Assembly (NCBI RefSeq): GCF_000813745.1
Contig: NZ_JWLC01000005.1
Location: 186,001 to 250,000, forward strand
Direction of reading: 5' to 3'
DNA: 64,000 bases
From: Leisingera sp. ANG-M1
GTDB lineage: Bacteria; Pseudomonadota; Alphaproteobacteria; Rhodobacterales; Rhodobacteraceae
Part shown: in pieces, positions 45,337 to 54,615 of the stretch
Position numbering within the stretch: position 1 is the first letter of the stretch
How the letters are laid out: the number at the start of each line of letters is the position of its first letter
Program-made: the position numbers and the translations under genes
The notes under the pieces: generated by a model
What the model was told of the DNA's origin: nothing
The model's database searches: none
What the model saw: the letters and a program-made list of their open reading frames with translations, nothing else

Positions 45337-46650
45337 ATGCGTGACGAGACAGAAGCCCCGGCCCCGGCCGCCCCGCAGCGCAAGCTGAAACCCGCCAACG
45401 AGAACCCCTGGTATGTGCTGATGACGCTTTATGGGGAGGATCGTGAGCGTAACAGGGAGGCATGGAACGCCTGGGTGAAAAATGGAATCTCGGGAGACCA
45501 TGTGCTTAAGAAGTGGCAAGAGAACTCACCTGCTAAGTTTCCCAACCTGATCTGGAATAATGATCAAGTGATCCGTTTCCACGAAGAGTGCGAGCGGCGA
45601 GGGCTGAAGGGCTCCGAGTTGCCAAATGTAGAAACCGAAATAAAGCTGTTTGGATTGGATTTCTCGGAAGGTCTGAACCTGGATGGTTATTTTTTCCCGC
45701 AACAGATGACGATTGCAAACTGCGATTTTGGTGAATTTTCAGCTCGAGACGCTCACTTTGTCGGAGTGGTGACCCTGGAAGACAATACGTTTCGCTCTTC
45801 GCTAGTTTTATATTGTGCACTATTTTCTGGAGAATATTATTCTTCTGGAAATGATTTTGCCAAAGGGGCTAATTTTCGATACGCCAAATTTGAAGGACTG
45901 ATGACTAGCTTGGGTGATGATTATTCACAGGAAGCTGCATTCTCAGGCAATCGATTTTTGGGTCAAGTTAATTTTGGGTATACTAGGTTTGGTCAATCCG
46001 CTGCCGAGATCGATCATGATTGCTTGTTTCAAAATTGTGAATTTCTTGCACCAACTAATTTTCGCGAAGCTAAGTTCGAAGAATTCTACCCAGATTTCCA
46101 CGGAGTATTGCTGCACGAGCGTACTCTGTTCTCAGCCGGTGACGAATTTTGGCCTAAGAGCGTACGGCAGCCTTTGGAACAGGCGCGAAGCACATGCTCT
46201 TCAATCCGCCACATCCTCGCAAAGCAAAGCCTCCCGGAAGACGAGCACTTCTTTTTCCGCCGGGAAATGCATTTTGCGGGGCAGATCGGCTCTATCTGGC
46301 AACGGTTGCCTTATCTGCTTTTCGGCTGGTTTTCAGATTACGGCCACTCCATCGCGCGCCCGTTCTGGTGGCTCTTCGTTGTTTGGCTTCTTGGCACTCT
46401 GGTCATAGCCGAGCACTTTGTGGCTGAAACCGCTAAGCCGCTGTTTGGCTCCAATGACTGGACGGCAATGGCGCTGAGCTTTTCAAACCTGTTTCCGGTC
46501 TTCGGGTTCGGGCGGGCGTATTTCAGCGCTGATTTCCTGCAGGCTCTGCCTCAGCATCTGAAAGCTCTCTCAGGTTTCCAAACCGTCGCCAGCCTGCCGC
46601 TGTTGTTCTTTCTCGGCCTTGGCCTGCGGCAGCGGTTCCGTCTGCGGTAG
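45337..46650 (+). CDS. Pentapeptide-repeat protein with C-terminal membrane domain
   Basis: A 437-residue protein from ATG 45337. Residues ~1-45 are a charged N-terminus; residues ~105-260 contain irregular pentapeptide repeats (NCDFGEFSARDAHF, GANFRYAKFEG, VNFGYTRFG, TNFREAKFEE). After a linker come two or three membrane segments (WWLFVVWLLGTLVIAEHFV, VASLPLLFFLGLGL). Base composition is mosaic: the ends are genome-like, but ~45440-46130 (the repeat part) is AT-rich. Such proteins are sometimes channel- or immunity-like; the function here is unknown. Confidence 0.8.
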   Translation: MRDETEAPAPAAPQRKLKPANENPWYVLMTLYGEDRERNREAWNAWVKNGISGDHVLKKWQENSPAKFPNLIWNNDQVIRFHEECERRGLKGSELPNVETEIKLFGLDFSEGLNLDGYFFPQQMTIANCDFGEFSARDAHFVGVVTLEDNTFRSSLVLYCALFSGEYYSSGNDFAKGANFRYAKFEGLMTSLGDDYSQEAAFSGNRFLGQVNFGYTRFGQSAAEIDHDCLFQNCEFLAPTNFREAKFEEFYPDFHGVLLHERTLFSAGDEFWPKSVRQPLEQARSTCSSIRHILAKQSLPEDEHFFFRREMHFAGQIGSIWQRLPYLLFGWFSDYGHSIARPFWWLFVVWLLGTLVIAEHFVAETAKPLFGSNDWTAMALSFSNLFPVFGFGRAYFSADFLQALPQHLKALSGFQTVASLPLLFFLGLGLRQRFRLR

Positions 46651-46894
46651 CGGGCCACACTTCCCGGGCTGCCTCGCAGCCCGGTTCGCGCCCGGCCCGC
46701 CCCGTCATGCCGGAGGCGTGCTTGCAGCACGGCGGCGGGTGCGATGTGCGCCCGCCCCGGGACGGGCGCGAACCTCTTGTTTGAGGACCGCACATCCCGC
46801 ATTGCACCCTCCTTCCCACAGAGTAAGCTGGGGAAAAGACCCTCGATGGAACAGGTTGCCGGAACAGGGGGGACAAGACATGAGGAGTGGGGTG
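46651..46894. repeat. Intergenic region with hairpin and long inverted repeat
   Basis: No gene. CCGGGCTGC-CTC-GCAGCCCGG (46664-46684) is a perfect nine-base hairpin just after the pentapeptide gene. Seventeen-base arms with one mismatch (46683-46699 and 46758-46774) enclose ~58 bases that contain a further CGTGCT/AGCACG hairpin. The element looks like a small palindromic repeat. The AsmA promoter must lie to its right. Confidence 0.55.
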
Positions 46895-48820
46895 ATGAGG
46901 TTGATTATCCGGGTTGTGACGGCGCTGGTGCTGACGGTGGCGGTTCTGCTGGGGGCGGTGCTGCTGCTGCCGGGCGAGAAGATTGCGCAGCTGGCAGCGG
47001 ATCAGGTGGAGGCGCAGACCGGGCGCAAGCTGGAGATCGGCGGCAAGGCGCGCTTTACCTTCTGGCCCACTCTGGGCGTCAAGGCAGATGCGGTGACGCT
47101 GGCCAATGCGGACTGGGCCGGGCCGGAGCCGATGCTGAGCGCCGAGCGGCTGAACATCGGGGTGGCTGCGGCGGATCTTTTGCAGGGCAAGGTGCGGGTG
47201 ACCGAGATCTCGGCGATCCTGCCGCATCTCAATCTCGCCACCCGCGAAGACGGCATTGGCAACTGGGTGTTCGGCCCGGGCCAGGATGGGCAGGCAGGGC
47301 AGAGCGGGTCTGCTTCGGACAGCGCGGCGCTGCCCCTGCGGATCGAGGCGGTAGAGCTGACCGGCGCCTCGCTGCGCTATGCGGCCCATGGTGAAGACCC
47401 GGTTGAGCTGAAGAACATCGATCTCTCTCTGCTATGGCCCGATCCGGCCGGCACGGTTGCCGTCAAAGCGACCCTGCGCCCGGCCGGCGAGCCGGTGCAG
47501 GTGGACGCCGAGATCGGCACCTTTGCAGCTTTCCTGGCCGGAGAGGTCTCTTCCATCGGGGCAAGCGTCACTGCGCCGGGCGGCAAGGGCCGCTTTGATG
47601 GCCATGCGGATATCAGCGGCGAGGCGAGCGGACGGCTGACCTTTGGCGCCGAGGATGCTTTGCAGACCGGGGTGGCGCTGGGGGTGTTCCTGCCCGATGC
47701 GTTTGCCCAGAAGGCGGTGTTTGCGGCGGATGTGACCTTTACCCGCGACGGGCGGCTGTCGCTGCGGGATCTGTCCGGCGGGCTCGGCGGCAACAGTTTG
47801 ACGGGGGCTGCGGATGTGGAGTTCAAAGAACGGCCCAGGATCACTGCCCAGCTGCAGGGCGGCGCACTGGACTTCTCCGGGCAGGCAGCCGGTGCGGGCG
47901 GGGCAGGCCGCAGCGGGGGCGCTGCGGCGCCTGGCTGGCCGAAGGACACCATTGATGCCTCTGCGCTGGGGCTGGCCGATGCCGCAGTGGAGCTATCCTT
48001 TGACAGTCTCGACACCGGCAGCGTGAAACTGGGGCCGAGCAAGCTGAACCTGGCTCTCGACCGGTCCCGTGCAGTGCTGAAGTTCCTGCCTGCCGCGATG
48101 TTCGGCGGCCAGGTGCAGGGGCAGGTGGTTGCCAACAACCGCAACGGCTTTTCGGTGGGCGGCAAGCTGAATTTCAACGGCATCCGGTTGGAGCGTGCCT
48201 TGGGCGAGACCGCGGGCTACAGCCGCCTGAACGGCGAAGCGCTGGGCGAGCTGGAATTCCTCGGCTCCGGCAGCTCGGTCGATGCCATTATGCGCTCGCT
48301 CAGCGGCAAGGGCTGGCTGGAAGCGGATCAGGGATTCTTTACCGGATTCGATCTGGAACAGCTGATGCGCTCGGGCGGCAACGGCGGCAGCACCGTGTTT
48401 GATCAGTTGACCGCCAGCTACACGATCGAGGGCGGCAACCTCAGCAATCAGGACCTTCTGGTGCTGCTGAAAGGGTTCCGCGCCGATGGCAAGGGGCGGA
48501 TCGGTTTGGGGGCGCGCGACCTGGACTATCTGTTCACGCCGCAGATCGTCCGTGCGGGCAGCGATCAGGTGCTGACGATCCCGGTGCGGATCACTGGTCC
48601 CTGGGCGGATCCGAGCATCCGCCCGGATCTGAGCCAGGCGCTGCAGACCCGGATTGACGATGTTGAACAGGAGGCCAAGGACCGGCTGCGCCAGAAACTT
48701 GGCGAGGAGCTGAACCTGGAGACGGAAATCGCGCCGGAGCAGGACCTGAACGATGTCATCAAGGAGCGCATCGAACAGGAAGCCCGGGACCAGTTGCTGC
48801 GCCTGCTGGGCGGGGATTGA
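46895..48820 (+). CDS. AsmA family protein
   Basis: A 641-residue protein from ATG 46895 (AGGAG at six bases; ATG 46880 is an alternative adding five residues). An N-terminal membrane anchor (residues ~3-28) is followed by the AsmA N-terminal domain (QVEAQTGRKLEIGGKARFTFWPTLG) and repeated beta segments. The AsmA C-terminal domain (SGKGWLEADQGFFTGFDLEQLM, then GRIGLGARDLDYLFTPQIV) follows, with a charged helical tail. AsmA/TamB-like proteins span the periplasm and are linked to phospholipid and outer-membrane homeostasis. It stands alone. Confidence 0.92.
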   Translation: MRLIIRVVTALVLTVAVLLGAVLLLPGEKIAQLAADQVEAQTGRKLEIGGKARFTFWPTLGVKADAVTLANADWAGPEPMLSAERLNIGVAAADLLQGKVRVTEISAILPHLNLATREDGIGNWVFGPGQDGQAGQSGSASDSAALPLRIEAVELTGASLRYAAHGEDPVELKNIDLSLLWPDPAGTVAVKATLRPAGEPVQVDAEIGTFAAFLAGEVSSIGASVTAPGGKGRFDGHADISGEASGRLTFGAEDALQTGVALGVFLPDAFAQKAVFAADVTFTRDGRLSLRDLSGGLGGNSLTGAADVEFKERPRITAQLQGGALDFSGQAAGAGGAGRSGGAAAPGWPKDTIDASALGLADAAVELSFDSLDTGSVKLGPSKLNLALDRSRAVLKFLPAAMFGGQVQGQVVANNRNGFSVGGKLNFNGIRLERALGETAGYSRLNGEALGELEFLGSGSSVDAIMRSLSGKGWLEADQGFFTGFDLEQLMRSGGNGGSTVFDQLTASYTIEGGNLSNQDLLVLLKGFRADGKGRIGLGARDLDYLFTPQIVRAGSDQVLTIPVRITGPWADPSIRPDLSQALQTRIDDVEQEAKDRLRQKLGEELNLETEIAPEQDLNDVIKERIEQEARDQLLRLLGGD

Positions 48821-49065
48821 GCACCCAAGCCGGAAGCCGGGTCAAGGAGGGCCAAAGGCCCCCGGGCATAGCCCGGCTTGTCCTTGACGCGGCTGCAGGC
48901 GTCTCACTCTTGATATGGCGCGTCTAAGGGCAGACTTGTCCTTAGACCGCATCTTAGCCAATGAAAACGCCCGCCGAAGGCGGGCGCGGGTCGCCTGCGT
49001 TAGCAGGCGAAATCCCTCAGCCTGCCGCCTGCGCCAGCAGGCGACTGCTTACTTGATCAAGGAAA
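48821..49065. repeat. Hairpin-dense intergenic region between convergent genes
   Basis: Contents: GTCAAGGA (48841-48848) with TCCTTGAC (48881-48888), enclosing two smaller GC hairpins, related to 37331-37379; GTCTAAGG (48922-48929) with CCTTAGAC (48940-48947); the terminator at 48964-48986; and two nearly identical hairpins GCCTGC-N4-GCAGGC (48991-49010 and 49026-49043). No gene. Confidence 0.55.
48964..48986 (-). terminator. Rho-independent terminator of the kps-kdsA-pmm operon
   Basis: Perfect stem CGCCCGCC / GGCGGGCG (48968-48986) with a three-base loop; on the minus strand it is followed by TTTTC. It lies ~80 bases past the phosphomannomutase stop, beyond two CGCCTGC hairpins. Confidence 0.75.
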
Positions 49066-50562
49066 TCAGATGGTCTGATCGTAATCGCCCACCAGCGGCT
49101 CGGTACGGATTACCGCATCGATATCCGCAAAGATCGCCCGCATCTCCGCCTCGCTTTCCGAGCTTTCGCAGACTACCACCAGGTTCGGCGTGTTGGACGA
49201 CGCCCGCACCAGCCCCCAGGAACCATTGTCCAGGATCACCCGGGCACCGTTCACGGTCACGACTTCCTTGATAGCGCGGCCAGCGAATTGCTCGCCTGCC
49301 TCATGCTTGGCCGCCAGTTTCTGGACCAGCCGCTCCAGCACCGTGTATTTCTCGGTGTCGGCGCAATAGGGCGACATGGTCGGGGTCGACCAGGTCTTGG
49401 GCAGCGCCTTGCGCAGGTCGGACATCGACTGGCCCGGGTTGCGGTCCAGCATCTTGCAGACCTCAACCGCGACCCGCATGCCGCAGTCATAGCCGCGGCC
49501 CACCGGCTCGGCCAGGAAGTAGTGGCCGGATTTCTCAAAGCCTGCCAGCGCGCCGATTTCCTTGACGCGGCGCTTCATGTGGCTGTGGCCGGTCTTCCAG
49601 TAATCCGCGGTAACGCCGTTCTTCTGCAATTCGGGGTCAGAGGCGAACAGCCCGGTGGACTTCACGTCTGCCACAAAGGTCGAATTCGGATAAAGCTTGC
49701 TGAGGTCCCGCGCCATGATCACGCCAACCTTGTCGGCAAAGATCTCCTCGCCCTCGTCATCCACCACGCCGCAGCGGTCGCCGTCGCCGTCAAAGCCAAG
49801 CGCCAGATCCGCGCCCGAGGCCTTCACCGAAGCGGACATGTCATGCAGCATTTCCATCGCTTCGGGGTTCGGGTTGTAATGCGGGAAGGTGTAATCGAGC
49901 CGGTTGTGGCTCTCGACCACCTCGACGCCCATGCGTTCGAAAATCTCCGGTGCAAAGGCCGAGGCTGTGCCGTTGCCGGTGGCGCAGACCACTTTCAGCG
50001 GGCGGGACATTTTGAAATCTCCGACCAGATCGTCGATATAGGCCTCTTTCACACCGTCCACGAACTCGTAAGAGCCGCCCGGCGCGGGCTGGCCTTCACC
50101 GTTCAGCACGATGTCGCGCAGCTCGCCCATCTCATCCGGGCCATGGGTCAGGGGGCGGTCAAAGCCCATTTTGACGCCGGTCCAGCCGTTCGGGTTGTGC
50201 GAGGCGGTGACCATGGCGACCGCAGGCACATTCAGGTGGAACTGGGCGAAATAGGCCATCGGCGACAGCGCAGGGCCGATGTCCTTTACCTGAATGCCGG
50301 CCTGCATCAGGCCGAGGATCAGGGCGTTTTTGATCGCCAGCGAATAGTCGCGGTAGTCATTGCCGACGGCAATCACCGGTTCAATGCCGCGCTTGCGCAT
50401 CTGGGTGCCCAGGCCCAGGCCCAGGGCAGTCATGCCGGGAAGGTTGATCTCCTCGGGGTATTTCCAGCGCGCGTCGTATTCGCGGAAGCCCGTGGGCTTG
50501 ATCATCGCGTCGCGCAGAAAGCTCCAGGTGTTCGGGGTCACCTCGGGCAGGGGTTTGGTCAT
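49066..50562 (-). CDS. Phosphomannomutase/phosphoglucomutase
   Basis: A 498-residue alpha-D-phosphohexomutase that interconverts mannose or glucose 6- and 1-phosphates, feeding GDP-mannose or UDP-glucose for surface polysaccharides. The phosphoserine is in TASHNPNGWTG, the magnesium loop is FDGDGDRCG, the sugar loop is EKSGHYF, and the phosphate-binding loop is GLVRASSNTP. ATG 50562 lies 15 bases after kdsA. It ends the operon. Confidence 0.93.
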   Translation of the reverse strand: MTKPLPEVTPNTWSFLRDAMIKPTGFREYDARWKYPEEINLPGMTALGLGLGTQMRKRGIEPVIAVGNDYRDYSLAIKNALILGLMQAGIQVKDIGPALSPMAYFAQFHLNVPAVAMVTASHNPNGWTGVKMGFDRPLTHGPDEMGELRDIVLNGEGQPAPGGSYEFVDGVKEAYIDDLVGDFKMSRPLKVVCATGNGTASAFAPEIFERMGVEVVESHNRLDYTFPHYNPNPEAMEMLHDMSASVKASGADLALGFDGDGDRCGVVDDEGEEIFADKVGVIMARDLSKLYPNSTFVADVKSTGLFASDPELQKNGVTADYWKTGHSHMKRRVKEIGALAGFEKSGHYFLAEPVGRGYDCGMRVAVEVCKMLDRNPGQSMSDLRKALPKTWSTPTMSPYCADTEKYTVLERLVQKLAAKHEAGEQFAGRAIKEVVTVNGARVILDNGSWGLVRASSNTPNLVVVCESSESEAEMRAIFADIDAVIRTEPLVGDYDQTI

Positions 50563-50577
50563 GTCGAAATCTCTTCT

Positions 50578-51411
50578 TTAAATGCTGATCGGATTGGCTT
50601 TGGCCAATGCATCAAAGGCCATCAATGTGTCAATCAGCTGCGGCATCTGATCCAGGTAGATCATGTTCGGGCCGTCGCAGGGGGCGTTGTCCGGATCCTG
50701 GTGGGTTTCGGTGAAGACTGCACCGATGCCGGTGGCAACAGCCGCGCGGGCCAGAACCGGGGCAAATTCGCGCTGGCCGCCGGAGGAGCCGCCGAGGCCG
50801 CCCGGCTGCGCCACCGCATGGGTGGCGTCCATCACCACCGGGTAGCCGGTGCGCGCCATTTCCGGCAGCGACTGCATGTCGACCACCAGGCGGTTGTAGC
50901 CGAAGGACGCGCCGCGCTCGGTCAGCAGGATCTTCTCGTTGCCGGTGCTTTCGATCTTGGCCACCACATTGGGCATGTCCCACGGCGCCAGGAACTGGCC
51001 TTTCTTGACGTTGATCGCAGCGCCGGTGCGGCCCGCGGCCAGCAAGAGCGCGGTCTGGCGGCACAGGAAGGCCGGGATCTGCATGATGTCGCAGACTTCG
51101 GCGACGGGTTCGCATTGCTCCGGCTCGTGAATGTCTGTCAGCACTGGCACGCCGATGCTGTCCTTCACCGATTGCAGCACCTGCAGCCCTTTGTCCAAGC
51201 CCAGGGCGGGCTTGGCGTTCAGCGAGGTGCGGTTGGCCTTGTCAAAGGAGCCTTTGAACACATACTGCGCGCCGGCCTTGTCGCAGGCTTCCTTCAGAAG
51301 GCCTGCAATCATCTGCGCGTGGTCGGCGCTTTCCAGCTGGCAGGGGCCTGCAATCAGGGTCAGCGGGCGGTCATTGCCGATATTGAGACCGGCGACTTGA
51401 ACGTTTTTCAT
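50578..51411 (-). CDS. kdsA: 3-deoxy-8-phosphooctulonate synthase
   Basis: A 277-residue enzyme that joins arabinose 5-phosphate and phosphoenolpyruvate to make Kdo 8-phosphate. Recognisable blocks: [59 protein letters not shown], and [13 protein letters not shown]. The presence of QIPAFLCRQ and no metal Cys-x-x-H at the start suggests the metal-independent type. Kdo is needed for lipid A core and for Kdo-linked group 2 capsules. It lies in the middle of a kps operon, so capsule use is likely. Confidence 0.95.
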   Translation of the reverse strand: MKNVQVAGLNIGNDRPLTLIAGPCQLESADHAQMIAGLLKEACDKAGAQYVFKGSFDKANRTSLNAKPALGLDKGLQVLQSVKDSIGVPVLTDIHEPEQCEPVAEVCDIMQIPAFLCRQTALLLAAGRTGAAINVKKGQFLAPWDMPNVVAKIESTGNEKILLTERGASFGYNRLVVDMQSLPEMARTGYPVVMDATHAVAQPGGLGGSSGGQREFAPVLARAAVATGIGAVFTETHQDPDNAPCDGPNMIYLDQMPQLIDTLMAFDALAKANPISI

Positions 51412-51439
51412 GGGATTCCGATCGTGGCTTCCGATGGCT

Positions 51440-53119
51440 TTACGAGGATACTTGCTCCCGCAGGATCGACGCGGTGAGCGAACACATCAGGTAAATACCG
51501 GAAAAGATCAGGAATGCCAAAACGGTATTCTCGAACTTGCGCGGATATGACGGTTCCTCGCTTGGCACCGGCTCAACCGCGGTGGTCAGGTAGCGGACCT
51601 GGCGGTTGGCCTCAAGCCGGGTGGTTTCCACTTGCTGCAGGGCCGATTGCAGCATCAGGTCGCGGGTGGCGAGATCGGCCTGGGCCATCTGGATCTGGAT
51701 CCGCAGGTTGGCAAGCGAATTTTCGCCGGCCGAGGCATCGACCATGCGGCCGTTGAGGCTGGCGATCACCGCTTCCAGCCGTTTGATGTCCGCTTCGGCG
51801 CCGGAGACTTTGGCCCGGTTGGGGCGGGCATTGTCCAAAAGCGCCGCCAGCTCCAGCCGTTTTTCCTCAAGCTGGATTTCAAAGGTGCTGATCTGCTGGC
51901 GCAAAGAGGCGACGACCCCTTCGGGATCCAGAACCGACCCCTGCTGCTGCAGCACCACCAGCCGCTCCTGGGCTGCGCGGCGCTCGGCCTCAGCATCGGA
52001 GAGGGCGGTTGCGGCCTCGGACATCTGGTCGGCACGTTTCTGCTGCGACAGGTTGTTCACTTTTTCCTGCGCGTAGGAAATCAGTTTGCGCGAAAACTCG
52101 GCCGCAGCCTCGGGGTCGGCAGCCGAGACTTCCATCCGCACCACGCCTTCGGTCGGGTCATAGCCGATTTTGACGTTGCGGCTGTAGGTGGCATAAGCCT
52201 CCTCGTTGGTGGGGTCGGTTTCCAGCCGCTGGATCGGGTCCAGCCATTCCTGGGTGAAATGCGCCTTAAAGCCGGCCTCGTCGTCCAGCCGCAGCATTGC
52301 CTCCTTGGACATCAGGTAGCTTTGCACGGCAATCGAGTCCTGGCTGGTGGCAAACTGGGTGCCGCTGAGCAGCCCGCCGACGCCGCCTGCAGCGCTGTCG
52401 GCTTTGAGCACCAGAAACTCGGATTTGGAGGAATACATCGGCGTTGCCACCGAGTAGAAGTAATAGCCCGCGGCCAGGGTCGGAAGCAGCACGAAGAATG
52501 CCAGCCGTGCGGCCAGCAGCGACAGCTTGCGGCGGCGGCGGCGGGCGATGTCGCGCTGGATTTCCTGAATTTCGCGGTTGCGCCGCTCTGCCGGGCTCAA
52601 TTCGGTTGAGGGCAGGGTGGTCTTGGCGGCGGGAACCGTCTGCGGCAGCTGCACCGAGCCCGGCGCCGGCGGGGTGCCTGCGGGCTGGGTCTTGTTCTGC
52701 GGCACCACCAGCTCGAGCATGTTGGCGCGTTTGAACGGGTCGATGCCGCGCTCCCGCAGCATGCGCACCGCTTCGAAATCCGACGTGGCAGCCAGGTTGT
52801 GCTTCTGCGCCATCCGGCGGGCCAGCCGCAGCTGGCGTCCGGTCAGCCCCTCCTGCCGGATCGCCTCAATGTCGGTTTCCATCCGGTTTTCGCGGGCAGA
52901 GCTGACCATGCCGGACATGGAAGCGGGATTGGCACTGCCATCCGCTGCTGCAGCCGCTGCGGCCTGGGCCTGCGGCTGAGGCCGGGCCGACTGCTGCGGT
53001 TCCGCAGGGCGCTCCGCTGCCGCTGCCGCCGCTTGGGGTGCGGTTCCGGCAGCCGGGTCGCCTGCCGCCGCGGGACTGCGGCGGATGCGGAACTTCTTAG
53101 CTCTGGGTTTCGTAGTCAT
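51440..53119 (-). CDS. kpsE: Capsule polysaccharide export inner-membrane protein, KpsE type
   Basis: A 559-residue polysaccharide co-polymerase-like protein from ATG 53119. Residues ~1-200 are an unusual cytoplasmic extension: Ala/Gln/Pro-rich, followed by a conserved-looking [19 protein letters not shown] block. The first membrane helix is at ~205-230 ([21 protein letters not shown]). A long periplasmic coiled coil (~340-500) and a C-terminal helix ([20 protein letters not shown]) follow, the KpsE/Wzz layout. It overlaps kpsT by 23 bases. E. coli KpsE (382 aa) lacks the extension. Confidence 0.88.
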   Translation of the reverse strand: MTTKPRAKKFRIRRSPAAAGDPAAGTAPQAAAAAAERPAEPQQSARPQPQAQAAAAAAADGSANPASMSGMVSSARENRMETDIEAIRQEGLTGRQLRLARRMAQKHNLAATSDFEAVRMLRERGIDPFKRANMLELVVPQNKTQPAGTPPAPGSVQLPQTVPAAKTTLPSTELSPAERRNREIQEIQRDIARRRRRKLSLLAARLAFFVLLPTLAAGYYFYSVATPMYSSKSEFLVLKADSAAGGVGGLLSGTQFATSQDSIAVQSYLMSKEAMLRLDDEAGFKAHFTQEWLDPIQRLETDPTNEEAYATYSRNVKIGYDPTEGVVRMEVSAADPEAAAEFSRKLISYAQEKVNNLSQQKRADQMSEAATALSDAEAERRAAQERLVVLQQQGSVLDPEGVVASLRQQISTFEIQLEEKRLELAALLDNARPNRAKVSGAEADIKRLEAVIASLNGRMVDASAGENSLANLRIQIQMAQADLATRDLMLQSALQQVETTRLEANRQVRYLTTAVEPVPSEEPSYPRKFENTVLAFLIFSGIYLMCSLTASILREQVSS

Positions 53120-53756
53120 AGAGCTGTTTCGCTTCTTCCAAAGTGTCAAACATATGCAGCTGGCCCTGCAGCAGGACCGCCGCCGAACGGGCAAATTTTT
53201 CCAGCGTCTTAGCCTGATGCGAGACGATGATGATGGTGGTGGTGGAAAGCCGCTCCTGCAGGATCTCGCCTGCCTTGCGGTTGAATTCCACGTCTGTTGT
53301 GCTGGGCATGCCTTCGTCGATCAGGTAGATGTCGAAGTCCAGCGCCAGCATCAGCGAAAAGCTGAACCGGGCGCGCATCCCCGAAGAATAGGTGCCCAGC
53401 GGCTGGTCGAAATACTCCCCCAGCCCGCAAAGCCAGCGGCAGTAGGCTTCCACGTAATCCGGATCGAGCCCGTAAAGATTGGCGATATAGCGGCTGTTCT
53501 CCATCGCCGACAGGCGGCTGATCACGCCGCCCATGAAGCCCAGCGGAAAGGAAATCTTGCAGTTGCGGCGGATCTCGCCCTCGTCCGGTTTTTCCAGACC
53601 CGCCATCATGTTGATCAGCGTGGTCTTGCCGGTGCCGTTCGGGGCCAGCACGCCCAGCGATTTGCCTGCTTCGACGCGGAACGACACGCGGTCAAGGATC
53701 ACCTTGCGCTGTGTCCCTGTCCAGAAGGACTTGCTGACGTTTTCAAACTCAAGCAT
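53097..53756 (-). CDS. kpsT: Capsule polysaccharide ABC transporter ATPase
   Basis: A 219-residue ATPase from ATG 53756 (GGAACGAG upstream). Walker A is APNGTGKTT, the ABC signature YSSGMRARF, Walker B IYLIDEGMPS, and the switch histidine VSHQ. This is the short KpsT/RfbE type that powers export of polysaccharide across the inner membrane. Its usual partner KpsM is not adjacent or anywhere in the window. The gene heads the operon kpsT-kpsE-kdsA-phosphomannomutase. Confidence 0.9.
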   Translation of the reverse strand: MLEFENVSKSFWTGTQRKVILDRVSFRVEAGKSLGVLAPNGTGKTTLINMMAGLEKPDEGEIRRNCKISFPLGFMGGVISRLSAMENSRYIANLYGLDPDYVEAYCRWLCGLGEYFDQPLGTYSSGMRARFSFSLMLALDFDIYLIDEGMPSTTDVEFNRKAGEILQERLSTTTIIIVSHQAKTLEKFARSAAVLLQGQLHMFDTLEEAKQLYDYETQS

Positions 53757-53997
53757 CGCTCGTTCCGGTGTTGCCCGTGCGGCCCGATTGGGGGCTCTGT
53801 CTGCCTCAATTCCCAGGCGCTTTCCATCGCGCCCGTGGCTCTTTCTTATCAAAAGAGTGTTAATGGCCTACGCCGGGAATTTGGCCTTATTATGTCGAAT
53901 TGTGACATAATTCATCAACCAAGTCTTAACCAATTTGGCGGTTATCCCGGGGGTGGACGGTCTTTTTTCGGGGCTATGGCGGAAAGCGGGGCAAGAG
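53757..53997. promoter_or_regulatory. Divergent promoter region kpsT / UDG gene
   Basis: AT-rich centre with the dyad ATTATGTC-N7-GACATAAT (53889-53911), perfect over eight-base arms. It is the best operator or promoter candidate for the capsule operon, about 135 bases from the kpsT start. Confidence 0.5.
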
Positions 53998-54615
53998 ATG
54001 ACTGGTTCCAGTCCGGAAACAATCGAGGCGGCCAGGCGGCTGAAAGCGGAGATTCGCAGCTGCCGGATCTGCGCAGAGCGGTTTGCCGCCACCGCCACTG
54101 CCCATGAACCGCGGCCGGTGGTGTGGTTCCGCCCCTCTGCGCGGATACTGATCGCGGGGCAGGCGCCCGGCGCCCGGGTGCATGAAAGCGGGCGGCCGTT
54201 CACCGACCCCTCAGGCGACCGGCTGCGCGCCTGGCTGGGGCTGTCCGAGGCGGAGTTCTATGACAAGGACCGGGTGGCAGTGGTGCCAATGGGGTTCTGC
54301 TTTCCGGGCTACAACGACAAGAAAGCCGATCTGCCGCCGCCCGCTATCTGCGGCAGGACTTGGCATGATCAGGTGATGGCGCATTTGCCGGAGGTCCAGC
54401 TCAAGGTGCTGGTGGGGGCCCATGCGCAGCGGTATCACCTGGGGGTGAAGGGGCCGGTGACGCCACTGGTGCAGGGCTGGCGGGATCATGCGCCGCAGGT
54501 CTTCCCCTTGCCGCATCCGTCCTGGCGTAATACCGCATGGCTGAAGAATAACCCCTGGTTCGAAGCCGAGCTGCTGCCGGTTTTGCAGGCCCGGGTGAAG
54601 GAGCTGATGCGATGA
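53998..54615 (+). CDS. Uracil-DNA glycosylase family protein
   Basis: A 205-residue protein from ATG 53998 (GGGCAAGAG upstream). RILIAGQAPGARVHESGRPF holds the water-activating loop of the UDG superfamily; FCFPGYNDKKADLPPP and VLVGAHAQRYHL follow; PLPHPSWRNTAWL is the minor-groove His-Pro-Ser motif. A single C-x2-C (SCRICAE) remains near the start. Closest to the poorly characterised DUF4918/IPR005122-like single-domain group; glycosylase activity is plausible, not shown. It overlaps the next gene by four bases. Confidence 0.85.
   Translation: MTGSSPETIEAARRLKAEIRSCRICAERFAATATAHEPRPVVWFRPSARILIAGQAPGARVHESGRPFTDPSGDRLRAWLGLSEAEFYDKDRVAVVPMGFCFPGYNDKKADLPPPAICGRTWHDQVMAHLPEVQLKVLVGAHAQRYHLGVKGPVTPLVQGWRDHAPQVFPLPHPSWRNTAWLKNNPWFEAELLPVLQARVKELMR

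Noticed and set aside
49288-51477. 729-codon plus-strand frame opposite the mutase and kdsA
   Set aside because: Spans two genuine minus-strand genes and their junction, no ribosome site, no recognisable domain.
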